Shown here piece by piece: positions 1 through 11,846 of a DNA stretch of 64,000 nt. The notes beneath the pieces were generated by a model, which had not been told where the DNA came from, made no database searches, and was given only the letters and a program-made list of their open reading frames with translations. The DNA comes from Calliphora vicina (Eukaryota > Arthropoda > Insecta > Diptera > Calliphoridae). Position numbers and translations under genes: made by a program. The DNA lies in NCBI RefSeq assembly GCF_958450345.1, contig NC_088782.1:103632358-103696357 (forward strand), in the 5' to 3' direction. The number at the start of each line of letters is the position of its first letter. Positions within the stretch are counted from its first letter, which is position 1.

Positions 1-236
1 ATATATTAGGTTTTAAAAGTATTATTAAAAATGTCGTTTCGGGAATTTTAATTCAAAAGTAATTATTCAAGAAAGCTTCAAAGTTTATATATAAAAAATG
101 ATTAAAATATATGTGAAAATACATATTTCAGTACTCACCGTGTGGTGTGTTCAATTTAAGGAACATGTGTTTTCAGCATGTTGACGTTCAGTGAATTTAC
201 CGTTATAGATATTATTGTTAATGAAATATTACCCCC

Positions 237-797
237 TGTCTATACTTGACAAATATTTATCATAACAATAAATGACATTTGTTGTCAAGACAAAGTTGTC
301 TTAGCAAAAGCACTAACAATTTTGTCATGACGAAGTAATAATACTAATAAATGGAGACTATACCTGATACTTTTTTATCTTGGCAACCATTTTGACGTTT
401 ATCATGATAAAAATTTGTCAAGTATAGACAAATATTTATCGTAACAATAAATGACGTTTGTTGTCAAGACAATGTTGTCTGAGCAAAAGAACTAACAATT
501 TTGCATTAATACTAATTAATGGGGACTATACCTGGGGGCAAATTCTCGCACTCGCAATCGAAATAAATTTCGAACGCTTATTAGTGTTCGAGTAAAAACT
601 CGTTCGTTATCGAGCACAATCATTATAATTTTATATACATTTTATTCGATATCGAATAAGAGAAACCCAAACATAAACAAAACTCGCACGTTCGAATAAG
701 TATTCGATCGTGTTCGACTGCGGTAATTAGCCCCCTGATCATTTTTTATTTTGACAACCATTTTGAGGTTTATAATGATAAAAATTCATCAGGTATT
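237..797. mobile_element. tandem pair of MITE copies
   Basis: An inverted-repeat unit beginning TGTCTATACTTGACAAAT and ending ATTTGTCAAGTATAGACA spans 237-430. A second copy follows at once (about 421 to 797), sharing the junction sequence and decaying at its far end. The shared order is: ATTTATC, AATAAATGAC, TTGTTGTCAAGACAA, TTGTCT, AGCAAAAG, ACTATACCT, then the right inverted end. No coding capacity. The second copy is interrupted at 534-733. Confidence 0.7.
534..733. mobile_element. small inverted-repeat element nested in the MITE pair
   Basis: Ends GGGGGCAAATT and AATTAGCCC form imperfect terminal inverted repeats; the interior is rich in TTCGA and TATTCG motifs. The uninterrupted first MITE copy reads ACTATACCTGATAC at the matching place. 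Removing this insert and one CCT restores ACTATACCTGATC, so a 3-bp target duplication (CCT) is the simplest reading. No gene inside. Superfamily undetermined. Confidence 0.6.
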
Positions 798-2112
798 ATG
801 AAGGGTTAAATGTTAAAAGTAAATAAAATAATTTTGTTTAGGAGGTTTAAATAAAATGTAATTTTTTCCAAAAATCGTTAAAGTTTAAAGAGAATTGAAT
901 GTTGCTTAAATAGTTTTTCTGAAAATGCAAGAATATTATTGAAAAAAGTTAAGAGGAAACTCAGTGTTGGGAAAATTACCAAGTTATCTTTATAGAATAT
1001 GGTTTTTTTATAAGTCAGAAATATTTAAAAAATTATCTTTAAGGGAATTAAATTTTGTTTTATAGTTTTAATAATAAATTTTTTCTTGCTGTGTAAACAT
1101 CACATTATATTATTTAGGTTGTTGTTGTTTTTCTTACATTAATTGCTTATTTTTTTCAAGTTTCAAAATTATGTTTATGTTCATTTTATTATTGAGTTCT
1201 TTATATTTTATTTATAAACGGCGGGTAGTACTAATTTTCACTGTTTAATTATGTAAAAAAAAGTCGAGAGAGAGAGAGAGAAAAAAAACTAATTTTGTTA
1301 ATTTTGTTTTTAGCTTTAAAGATGTTGTTAAATTTCGTTATATTTTTTGTTTGTATGTTATATTTTTTCGTTAAGATCTATAAAATTTTACCTGTTTTTT
1401 TGTTTTGTTTAATAAGTTTTCCTTTATTTTTTTATTATAATTTTCATATAAAAAGTATAAGCAATTAGTAAACATTTGTTTTAGTTGTTGTTGTTATTTG
1501 TTTATGTTTTTATAAAAATTTTTATGTTTTTGTTTTCAATAATTTTCATTGACTACTCGTAGATTTTTAATAAAGTAGAAAAAAAAATCGAGAAAAAAAT
1601 TGTTTGGTTGAAGTTTTTGTTTTTGGTTTTAATAAATTGTATTTTTGTATTGTCATTATGTTTTTCTTAATAATTGTTGTTGTTGTTGGTTTTGTTTGTC
1701 TATATTTAATTTTATCCCTTATATAAATGTATTTATTTGTGGTTTTGTCTATGTAAATGTCAAGATTGTAATACATACCGTTTCAAAACTGTTTTTGTTT
1801 TAGTTATTCAATTGACTTGCATTGATTTTTTAATTTAATTTCCTTCATTTCCATTTAATTTCTATCGGTGTATAAATTTCTTATTACAAAATTGTGTAAT
1901 GTTATTGATGTGTGGTGAATTTATGTAATATGAATTGGATTTTATGATGTGAACGTTTCTTTTTTTGTTGTGAATAATAAAAAATGTGGTAGAATTGGCT
2001 GAAATGTAAAAAAAAATTCAAGAAGTTTTTTTTTATCATAACAAATAACGTTGAGTTAAAAGTGCTACCAAGTTTTCATAGTAATAGTTTCAAAATATTC
2101 ATAGATAGATTC
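798..2112. other. AT-rich non-coding stretch
   Basis: Very AT-rich sequence with poly-T runs and a short (GA)n tract near 1268-1280. The open frames are low-complexity (Lys, Asn, Ile, Thr) and carry no domain. Nothing supportable seen. Confidence 0.6.
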
Positions 2113-2253
2113 TCACCCTTATTGCGGCTAGCGTAGGCGTTTTACGCCTTTGACAGTTCATACTAGATTAATGATAAAATGCAATCTTCTTCTTTAATCT
2201 AGTACGAAACTGTCGATGTTGTAAAACCTCTAAGCCAACCGCGATAAGGGTGA
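2113..2253. mobile_element. hairpin MITE, 141 bp
   Basis: Starts TCACCCTTATTGCGG and ends CCGCGATAAGGGTGA. The arms stay complementary inward (GACAGTTCATACTAGATTAA against TTAATCTAGTACGAAACTGTC), so the unit folds into one hairpin with a loop of about 15-20 bases. No clear target duplication. The GC-rich ends stand out from the flanks. Confidence 0.75.
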
Positions 2254-2589
2254 ATATTTAAAAGCATCTATTGATTTCTAATATATTGAATCTAGTTTGT
2301 TGCATTTATAGAATTTAAACTTGATGAAAATCTACATAAAGTTAATTATTGGGTCCAATTAATGTTTGTACTCTTCATATTCGATATAGGTTCCATTATC
2401 GTTAAGAGTTACCAAGTCATAAGAGTATTGTGCTCCATTACGTTCTATTCATAGCTTCATACTCCTTTTGTTGAAGATGATTAAGTATTTTATTACGATC
2501 CCTTAATGAAGCCTAAAATTCCCTATTGTCATACTAGATCCTAAAAGAAATGAAATTTCACAAAGGTTTAAGTTAGGTTATGTTACGTG

Positions 2590-3440
2590 GGTTGCTCGCA
2601 AGAGGGCGAGTTCACTCGGAGACCTCGTGGTCCATTGCTGAAAACTCATACAAAAAGTGAGAATAGTTGCCCTCCCTAATTTCGTTAACTATGTGATTCC
2701 TGTGGTCCCCTTGGGAACCAGACGGTACTTCTAATAAATCTGATCATATTTACTAGTGACACATCTTTGAGACAGTCCAGATCAAGGAAAAGAGCTCTAT
2801 CAAGCATAGAGCTGCGCATTCACATAGAAGGTGCTGTACCGATTCCTCCTCCTCATCCAAACAACTTCAACAATAGCTATAACGTGGGTAACCCATATGT
2901 TCCGACATGATTATAACCGTAAGAAGCCTAATCGTATTCCTACTAAGAGACAAAAGAGGCCTAGTTCTATCCTCTGTCAGATTGGGCCAGAGTATTTTGG
3001 ATATTCTACAAGTGATGATATTTGACCACCTTAATTTCGATACGGTTTGAATATCCCTTTGCGCGAGTGATACGTCCAAGAACGACCTGTTGGTTGCGCA
3101 TTCATCAGATACTTCATTTCCCCGGATGCTCTCATATCCTGAAACCCATATCAACTCGACGTGATGTTGTGTCCATGATTTGATACACTTGAGAAGACGT
3201 TTCGACCTAATAACGTTGGAGTTAAGAGCGTTGATTGATGCAAGGCTGTCTAAGTAGATATGTATGGTCGAATTTTCGAGATTCAGTTCCCAGATTCTTC
3301 TCGCGGCTATATCGATGGCATAGATCAGGTATCGGGTAATCGAAGAGAACAGAAGGTCCAGTTCATCTGAGAAAATTCCCTATCTGTCTTTGAATCATCT
3401 GTGTAGATTGAGATCAGGTCATCTCTTTTACAAAGGTTCC
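2590..3440 (-). pseudogene. decayed LINE ORF2 3' end, RNase H domain
   Basis: Reading down the minus strand, RNase H landmarks appear in order with frame breaks: IYTDDSKTD near 3400, TIHIYLDSLASINAL near 3240, WVSGYESIRGNEVSDECA near 3140-3090, and a C-terminal EEEESVQHLLCECAAL near 2845-2800. These match the Asp-bearing first strand, the SD/DS second acidic motif, the W-V-x-G-H-x-x-I-x-G-N-E-x-x-D block and the Cys/His tail of I/Jockey-group LINEs. The catalytic histidine of the third block is Tyr here. At least one shift occurs between the first two blocks. Dead copy, no promoter. Confidence 0.75.
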
Positions 3441-3729
3441 GTACTGCAAATTATTACTTAAAATATTAAAACAAGTAGAACCCAGATAGGAAAACTATAT
3501 AAAACTGTTCACCTACAATATGTATAATATACATAATTATAGCCAGACTCTCTGTATATGAAGAGATTTCTGAATTCGAAATACTGGCGGTCATTGTAAC
3601 ATTCTTAGATACTGAAAACTCAGAAAGGATGGTCATATTTTCCTGTCTATTCTTGTTGAAATTGTATTCCTGGTAAAAGAAAGAGCATTCAATTTTACAC
3701 ATTTGGCTCCAGTTACACAATCGTTTCAG

Positions 3730-5070
3730 TTATGGGTATTCCAAACATCACAATATCCAAATATCAAGAAAGACTCTGGAATACTGATGCATTTAAGTAA
3801 GTTACGGACTAGTTGACTACAAAAAGTCAAATCGCGATTACGGCTTTGCAATCCTTGTTCCTGAAAAGGAAAACAGCTCTTCACTACCCTTCATCTTTAA
3901 ACGAGATGGCTGTGTTTAATAAGGATCCTTTGGCACTGGGACATACTAGGGAATAAAAGGAAGTATAATTGGACAGACTGGACAAAACCAAGGTTGGCTA
4001 CCGTTAACCCTATAATACCCTTTCGGCTCAACTACCTTTACCGTTACCGCTAAGCTACAAAATTTAACAAATAATACTTGTAAACTTATTCTTCATGTTT
4101 GTAAATTTTATTAATCATTTAATTGAGGATGAAATTACCGTTACCGAAATAAGAGCAAATAGCGCTAGCGCTAAGTCATCTTTACCAAAATAACTAATAA
4201 TTGTTACCGAAATAATTCGAATTAGGTTACAGTTACCCTTTAAACATTTCGAATCGGTAGCCAACCTTGGACATAACTTTACGGATTCCACTATATTTGG
4301 AATATCTTGCAGAATTAAACTTCATCGAACGAGTGAAAAGTTATAGAGATGGCTCATTAGAAATATGAGATGGCTCATTAGAAATGTTTACAGTATGTCC
4401 AGGCAACAGTGATAGGCATTAGAATTCTCGTTCCAGAGAACGAAAACAGTCCTTCACTGTCGTTCATATTTTAACGAAATAGCAGAGGAGTTTAATATAC
4501 GGATGCTTTGGTTCTGGGACATTCTACGATTCCTTAATAAACTTTCGGAATTCGTGAGTATACATTACAACCTTGTATTCCATGATATCAAAATAACAAA
4601 ATTGTTCCCGTATCACTGGTGTGTTTCATAGGAATAGTTATATACATATTTTGTCAATTAAGATAATTATGGCTGGTTGCGATCGAATTTCGACTGCACA
4701 ACTGTCGTGAATGCTATTTCGACCTTGAGACCTTGGAAACTTCCTGAGAATGAAAACAACTCTTGACCGCCATTCATCTCTTCACGACATGGATACCTTC
4801 GACACAAAGACCTTACCAGATTGGACATTATCTTATGAATTCATCTAGATTTCGCTGGAGTACTAAATAGTTTGCTTGAGAAGGCTTATCAGAAATAAAA
4901 ACAACTCTCATCTCTTCACGACATGGAGACTTATTTGTCCTTCGACACATATACCTTGCCAGACTGGACAGTATCTTATGAATTCCTATAGATTTCGCTG
5001 GAGGTCTAAGGAGTTTGCTTGAGATGGTTCACCAGAAATGGTTACAGACAACTGTATCTCATTACTTTCG
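3730..5070. repeat. degenerate tandem repeats, about 150-bp unit
   Basis: Recurring phrases: GAAAACAxCTCTT, then CATTCATCTCTTCACGACATGG, then CCTTxCCAGAxTGGACA, then TCTTATGAATTC, ATAGATTTCGCTGGAG and AGTTTGCTTGAGA. The clearest two units lie at about 4750-4895 and 4896-5045; more diverged ones start near 3868 and 4439. Old tandem DNA or a decayed transposon tail. No coding signal. Bases 5070-5740 show nothing recognisable. Confidence 0.55.
3989..4269. mobile_element. hAT-type MITE, 281 bp
   Basis: Terminal inverted repeats CAAGGTTGGCTACCG and CGGTAGCCAACCTTG are exact over 14 of 15 bases. Flanks are GACAAAAC (3981-3988) and GACATAAC (4270-4277), an 8-bp target duplication with one mismatch, typical of hAT elements. 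The interior repeats CGTTACCG-like motifs and has no open frame. Confidence 0.85.
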
Positions 5071-5973
5071 ATGCCTAGAATAATCTTGATGAGATTATTA
5101 GTCTTTCCTGAACTGTCTTTCCTACGTAATATTAATTAAGAGCATAATATGTACATAAACTTTTTAGGTTCCAGTCACTAATGTATGTATATCGAAAATG
5201 ATTGGGCCTGGACAGTGAAAAATTAGCTGAATCTAATGGTTCAGGTTGAGACCGATTCTACAGAGTTTAGACTTACAACTTTAATGTAGAGAACTATCAA
5301 AATTTCGACTGTTAACTATAAGAAATTATTGGATCTTATTGCTGTTTAGTATTTTTAAATTATAGTAGTTTCGAAGGGCATCAACAAGGTCAAAGTATTA
5401 AAGGATATTTGATCAGACCGATATCATCACAGTACTACTGTTTTCCCGAAAATAATGGAGTTCCCGCCGTCAAATTTATTTTCTAGTCGATACTAAACAT
5501 TGGCTGATACCTTCCAATTAACATTTTTACCAAGATAAGTCTCCTCCATTATACAGATATATTATAAAAAGATTCTAGCAAACCTTACTACATAGTTTTA
5601 ACAAAATTCAATAACTGCACAGAGAAAATAGATTCGTTGTGATGACCAATCGAATGATTCGTTTATATTTACACATTTTTCGGTTCTAGCAAACGAAAGT
5701 AAGTTGAGAAAGAAGAATTACAGTTGGAATATCCCATTTTTTGTCACCCGATCTTAAATTTGTCAGCTTCAACAGAAAAATTCGGTTAATAAGCTACAAA
5801 TTCGAGTTTCACAACCAAAACTATTCCTTATTATGGATGATGAAACATATGTATGTCAAAATGGACCTCAAACAGCTACCGGAACCAAAATTCAATGTTG
5901 CAGAAAAACGAGGTGATACTGACCTATAAACTAACTATAAAAAAATGGATCAATTTGGTAAAAAGGCAATGGT

Positions 5974-6700
5974 TTGGCAAGAAATTTGCAGCTGTGGTCT
6001 GAACAGTACACCTTTTGCTACCTCTTTTTATATATCTATACAAAAGAATGCCTGCAGGAACGTTTGCAGTCTCTTATTAGACGTCACCACTCTTCAGTAA
6101 AGTTTTTCTCCCTGTCTTATATGGATCGCTGGACACAATGGGAATCAGGTCAACAGATGAATTGGGGTGCGATGATGGATGAGGAGGCGATCGATCCCTT
6201 ATCTTTTTTTTCCCTTGAAAAATGCAAGATGATTGTACAGCAGAGACTATATGTGACTTCACAAAACAGGTGGACCAATGAACCATCCTGTGCTATAACA
6301 AGGAAGAATTGGCCCGTGTATGATGTCGGCAAGACGAATCTATTTATGGAATTCCATCGTGAGCAAATAAAGATAATTGTATAATTGGGACACATGTCAG
6401 AAGACTGGGCCAACTGTAGAAGCTGCCATAATAAAGAAGACAAGGAAACTGTGTTCCACCTATTCTGCCAATGCACGGCTCTGGCAAACTTGATGGAACG
6501 TATCCTCGGAATCATATTCATATCGTGTTTAGATGAGCTATGAAGGATGAATCTAAGACGAATCCACTTATTCATCAGAGAATCTGGTTGGTTCACCTCG
6601 GAGACAACGGACGTAATATAAATACCCTGCTGTTTACCTCTTGGGTATCACAATGGGATCAGTTTTTAATGGACCCAAGTGAGCTGCTTGATGAGTGCCT
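5974..6700 (+). pseudogene. decayed LINE ORF2 C terminus
   Basis: The plus strand reads ...TNEPSCAITRKNWPVYD, then (after a stop) LGHMSEDWANCRSCHNKED, KETVFHLFCQCTALANLMER and RIHLFIRESGWF. This is the conserved tail after RNase H in Jockey/I-group LINEs: CxITRxxWP, TGH/GxH, CRSCxDxxEETVxHLLCxCPAL, then an FIxxTGWF end. In-frame stops near 6383 and 6542 show decay. The 136-codon open frame is part of it and is not a gene in its own right. Confidence 0.75.
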
Positions 6701-6744
6701 GCCCATGGAACCTAACATAATCTAACTCGAAGAAATCAGGTCGT

Positions 6745-6895
6745 CGTAATAGCACAATATATGAACTTCCTAATTGTCCCCAGCTTCGGCAAATTGAACA
6801 ATATTGGGCTTTTGTAAAGGGAATGTTAAAGCGAAGTGGTATTGTAATTCTTGAGCGATTTGAAATAATCATAAAAACAAATCACGGATTTTAAT
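6745..6895 (+). pseudogene. Tc1/mariner-like transposase C-terminal fragment
   Basis: One frame gives ELPNCPQLRQIEQYWAFVKG, then MLKRSGIVILERFEII. The N-x-P-x-L-R-x-I-E-x-x-W-A-x-V-K block holds the last acidic residue of the DDE/D catalytic triad in Tc1/mariner transposases. No upstream D motifs found; the rest is lost. Orphan fragment directly after the LINE tail. Confidence 0.65.
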
Positions 6896-9119
6896 AAGAA
6901 GGAATTAATTTTAGTTTCTTCTTTCAGCTTTTCGCATTTTGTGATTTTGTAAAATTGCTCAACTTTGGCCCCACCAAGGAATAACCTAATATTACCGAAA
7001 AAATTATTTTAAGTAGTTCGATTCTTACTTTATCTATTCCACAAAAAAGATTTTTGATATCGCTCTCTTAGAATTTTCTAGAATTTTTCCAAAAATTGCT
7101 CTATTTTTGGGTATTTTTATAAATAAAATCAATTTGTGGTTGAAAGTATTCAATCGTTTGCCATCACTACTAAAGTCATAGAACCTGTAGTATCCCTTAC
7201 ATCGAAAATACCTATTTTCATAAGATTTTAAGCATGGAATTGAAATATAGAAATATGTCAAAAACAGGTCAAATGAGTTAAAGTTCCTAAATCTAAATAT
7301 ATAAAATAGGAATGTGATCTACTGACGGACATCATCGCACAGCCCAATTGAATTTGGAAATTCGATATTCTAGGTGACCAAAATGGGTAAAAATAGTACC
7401 AGTAGTATTTCTACACGGGGGAAAAATAGGCCCAAAAGTGGTAAAATTTGACATTTAATATTATTTATTCAAATTAAAAATTAAAATAAAATATCCTTCC
7501 AACCACACAAAAAAACCATAAGATGCTATTCGGAACTCAAGTACTACAGTACACATATTTAGGTACTTTTTTGAAATTCATTTCTGCTTTATGTATGTAC
7601 TTTTATTTATATCTTTCCAATAACACTTGTTTGCCCCCACTGAGATTCGAACCCAGGTTATACGGTTACAGTTCAGTATACTACACCAGAATGTTTATTT
7701 TCATATTTAAAATACTAATTTTATTTTCAAATACAGTTTTGCACACAATTCACCATTAGTTGAATTCAAATGGTGTTGAAAATAGCAATTTACCACAAAG
7801 TACAAGATTGTCTTTTTAAAACTATAGAAATAATATTATTTATTTTCATTGAATTAGTTTTCTTAAAAAGAATAATTTGTATCTAAAAATTATCCAATGA
7901 AACAAACATTTGCAAGTTTGACATCTCAAATTCATCGTTCTTTTGTATGGTCACCTCAAATTAAACACTTAGAGAAATAACTACGACAACTAAACATCCT
8001 AAAATAACTTCTTGAATATAAAATATTGAATTTCTTTCCTAAAATTTTATTTTAAAACTCTATGAATGCAAGTGAAAAACTGCAAAAATGAAATGTAGAT
8101 GAATTTTCTGAATTTTAATGCCAGATGACAAAGGCATTATTATGATTTTTTATAATGATTTTCAAAATTGTTGTATTGTCAACTATTTACATCCCTTGTT
8201 TTTTATAATATTTTGGTATTTTATTAATAATATTTTTGTTAAAGTTCTTTTTTTTAAATGTTCTTGTTGTTGTTTTCTAATTCTCTTACAAAAAACTGTA
8301 TCAGAGTTAATTTTGGAGAAATATTTATTTAAAAAAAAAATTCTATAAGTTTTATGGAGTTTTTGTTTAAATTACGGTTTTATTTAAATATTTTAATTGT
8401 ATCGTTCTTTTTTAATTATGTTGAGTTTAATTTAGTTTAAATTGTTTACAGGCCAAAAATAAATTTGTTTTTTTTATTTTGTTATTGTTAAAAAAAAGTT
8501 ATCAAGTATTACAATTTATGTTTTTTGTTTAATTCGTTTATTATTTTTTTTTAGTATTTTTGGAGGGGAGGAAGGTTTTTGTTTGTTAAAATTCATGTTT
8601 TTTTTATTATTAGTTTCTGTTTGTTAAATATGGTAGTTTTTAGTTTTCAATATGGAAGTTTTTAAGGTTTACATTTAGTTTTATTTGTTTGCTTTTATTT
8701 AATGTTATTTTTCTTTAATTAATTTTCAATAGTTGAGCTTCAATACTGGTTTTTTCTTTGTTTTGTTTGGAATTATTGTTGGAATTATAAATGTTTTTAG
8801 GTTTTATTTTACAGAAACTTAAAAATATATTTGAACTTAGATTTTTTTCTTTTGTTTTTTTAATATTCGTTCTGAGTTGGTTTTACAAATAAAATGCAAA
8901 TGTTTATTATTTTCAATTAATGAATTTAAGCTTTAGTTTTTTTTGTTGGTTTTAATATTTAAATTTTCATAAATGCGTTTTTCTCTAAATAATTTTGTTA
9001 TGAATTTAAACTAAAATTGAAATTATAGGGGGAAATTTAGTTTAGTATTATATTAAATGAAATAAAATTTTTTGAAACATGTTTGAATGGATTGTAAATC
9101 AACTCTAAAAAATCCGGAA
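6896..9119. other. AT-rich non-coding stretch
   Basis: Long poly-T and poly-A rich sequence with only low-complexity open frames. The one structured item is a tRNA-like B box near 7640. Otherwise nothing supportable. Confidence 0.6.
7625..7700 (-). repeat. tRNA-like fragment or SINE remnant
   Basis: On the minus strand, CCTGGGTTCGAATCTCAG matches a pol III B box and T-arm, preceded by GGTGTAGTATACTGAACTGTAACC. No full cloverleaf can be drawn, so a tRNA-derived SINE or pseudo-tRNA is more likely than a working gene. Confidence 0.4.
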
Positions 9120-11235
9120 TGATTTAAATAAGTTATCGATAACATAGTATTCTCAAGAAGAATTTTCTGTTGGTCATTTATAATACAAACAATTTTAATT
9201 AAAAACAATTCAATTAAGTTATCGATAACTAAAATTTGTAAAAAATTTCGAACAGTCTGTATCGATAATTTAAATTTAAATTTCAATAGAAAATTTTGTT
9301 ATCGATAACTGAAATTTCAATAGAAAATTTTGTTATCGTTTAGTAAAATTACTATAAAAAATTTTGATAATTGAAATTTCTATAGATAATGTTCTTATCG
9401 TTAACTGAAATTTCTATAGAAAATTTGTTATCGATAACAGAAGTTTCTGTAAAAATTTAGTTATCGATAACAGAAGTTTCTGTAAAAGTTTTGTATCGAT
9501 AACAGAAATGTTTATAAAAATTTTGTTATCGATAACTAAAATTTCTATAGAAAATTTTGTTATCGACAACTGAAATTTCTACAGAAAATTTTGTAATCGA
9601 TAACTGAAATTTCTATAGGAAATTTTGTTATCGATAACTGAAATTTCTATAGGAGATTTTGTTATCGATAACTGAAATTTCTATAGTAAATTTTGTTATC
9701 GATAACTGAAAATTCTATAGAAATGTTTTTATATAACGGAAATTTCTATTGACATTTTTGTTATCGATAAATGAAATTACGACGGAAATTTTTTTTTTAT
9801 CGACAACTGAAATATTTATAGAAAATTTTGTTATCGATAACTGAAATTTCTTTTGCATATTTTGTTATCGATAACTGCAATTTCTATAAAAAATTTTGTT
9901 ATCGATAACTGGAATTTCAATAGAAATTTCTATACAAAATTTTATTATCGACAACTGAAATTTCTACAGAATTTTTGTTATCGATAACTGAAATTTCTAT
10001 AGAAAATTTTGTTATCGGTAACTGAACTTCTATAGAAAATTTTGTTGTCGATAATTGCAATTTCTATAAAAAATTTTGTTATCGATAACTGGAATTTCTA
10101 TAGGAAATTTTGTTATCGATAACTGAAATTTCTATAGGAGATTTTGTTATCGATAACTGAAATTTCTATAGGAGATTTTGTTATCGATAACTGAAATTTC
10201 TATAGGAGATTTTGTTATCGATAACTGAAATTTCTATAGGAAATTTTGTTATCGATAACTGAAAATTCTATAGAAATTTTTTTATCGATAACGGAAATTT
10301 CTATTGACATTTTTGTTATCGATAAATGAAATTTCTACGGAAATTTTTTTTTTATCGACAACTGAAATATTTATAGAAAATTTTGTTATCGATAACTGAA
10401 ATTTCTTTTGCATATTTTGTTATCGATAAGTGAAATTTCTTTTGAATATTTTGTTATCGATAACTGAAATTTCTATTGAATATTTTGTTATCGATAACTG
10501 ATATTTCAATAGAAAATTTTGTTATCGATAGCTGAAACTTCTATAGAAAATTTTGTTATCGATAACTGCAATTTCTATAAAAAATTTTGTTATCGATAAC
10601 TGGAATTTCAATAGAAATTTCTATAAAAAATTTTATTATCGACAACTGAAATTTCTACGAATGTTTGTTATCGATAACTGAAATTTCTATAGAAAATTTT
10701 GTTATCGGTAACTGAACTTCTATAGAAAATTTTGTTATCGGTAACTGAACTTCTATAGAAAATTTTGTTATCGATAATAGCAATTTCTATAAAAAGTTTT
10801 GTTATCGATAACTGGAATTTCAATAGAAATTTCTATAAAAAAATTTATTATCGACAACTGAAATTTCTATAGAAAATTTTGTTATCGATAACAAAAATTT
10901 CAGAATTTTCTATATAAAATTTTGTTATCGATAAATGAAATTTCTATATAAAATTTGTTATCGATAACTAAAATTTCTACAGAAAATTTTGTTATCGATA
11001 ACTGAGATTTCTATAGAAATTTCAGAATTTTTTATATAAAATTTTGTTATCGATAAATGAAATTTCTATATAAATTTTGTTATCGATAACTGAATTTTCT
11101 TTCGATAATTGAATTTTTTTTCAATAAGTGAAATTTCTTTAAAAATTTAGTTATCGATAACTGATATTTCTTTAAAAGATATTGTTATCGATAACTGAAA
11201 TTTCTTTAAAAAAATTTGTTATCGATAACATAATT
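9120..11235. repeat. minisatellite of TTATCGATAA-bearing monomers
   Basis: About 2.1 kb of imperfect tandem repeats with a monomer of roughly 33 bp: TTTTGTTATCGATAACTG, then AAATTTCTATAGAAAA. By eye about forty exact TATCGATA octamers are present, with decayed versions (TATCGACA, ATCGATAAT) between. Larger internal duplications occur: the block from 9720 to 9880 recurs nearly intact at 10265-10430, offset about 545 bp. TATCGATA is the Drosophila DRE, the site of DREF, and contains the CGATA core of the insulator protein BEAF-32 (established knowledge). No coding frame crosses it. It lies just 3' of the neto coding exons. Confidence 0.9.
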
Positions 11236-11475
11236 CAGTATTTTCTCTAGAATAATGAATTATTTATAAATAAATTTTGTTATCCAAAAATATTTTTCCA
11301 TAATATTCAGAAAGTTTTAAAATTTTCCTCAAATTCTTGAGCTTATCAAAAAAATAAAGCTTTATTTTAAATAAAAAATTAATAGAATCAATTAAATATT
11401 TATAAATTATTTACAGGTTGAATTATTTTGTTTTGTTCTAATTAGAAAATAATTTTATTTATTTAATTTTTTGTT

Positions 11476-11576
11476 TTATATTTGATGTTGTTTTGTAATT
11501 GTTTTTTTTTTGCCTAAGAGATTTGGGTACAGTAAATCTCTTGTTAACACACCCTGCTGGGCGATGTCCACCAAAA
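11476..11576 (-). CDS. possible alternative 3' exon of neto
   Basis: A short GC-richer island in very AT-rich DNA, 270 bp past the last neto stop. On the minus strand, after the possible acceptor attattaag, one frame reads TT TTG GTG, then DIAQQGVLTRDLLYPNLLG, then KKKTITKQHQI and TAA at 11478-11476. It would take the single base left by the transmembrane exon (TTT, Phe). Codons such as GAC ATC GCC CAG CAG look coding-like. Neto in Drosophila is known to have isoforms with different cytoplasmic tails, which makes a second tail exon reasonable. Against it: the pyrimidine tract is weak, the end runs into a poly-A-like stretch, and I have no homologue. It could also be conserved non-coding sequence. 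Confidence 0.3.
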
Positions 11577-11846
11577 CTTAATAATTGTTGTTATTAAAAA
11601 GTTTTTTTAACAGTCCTGCAAATAAAATAAACAAAATTAATACAATTTAATCGAAATTAATTAAAAATATGCTTGCTACTCACTTCATTTAATGCTGTGC
11701 AAATTTTGTTTAACAAAAATAATTGTAATTGGTTTTTTCAATAGTTTTTGTTATACATTTGTTTTTATCGTTTGTCTTAAAGTAGATTAAAAATCTAAAT
11801 TGAAATTCAGTTTAATGCAGGAGTCGTAGAGAAGCAATTTGCGTTC

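Noticed and set aside
6150..6596. 148-codon minus-strand open frame
   Set aside because: Shadow of the plus-strand LINE C terminus, where CRSC...HLFCQC motifs are clear.
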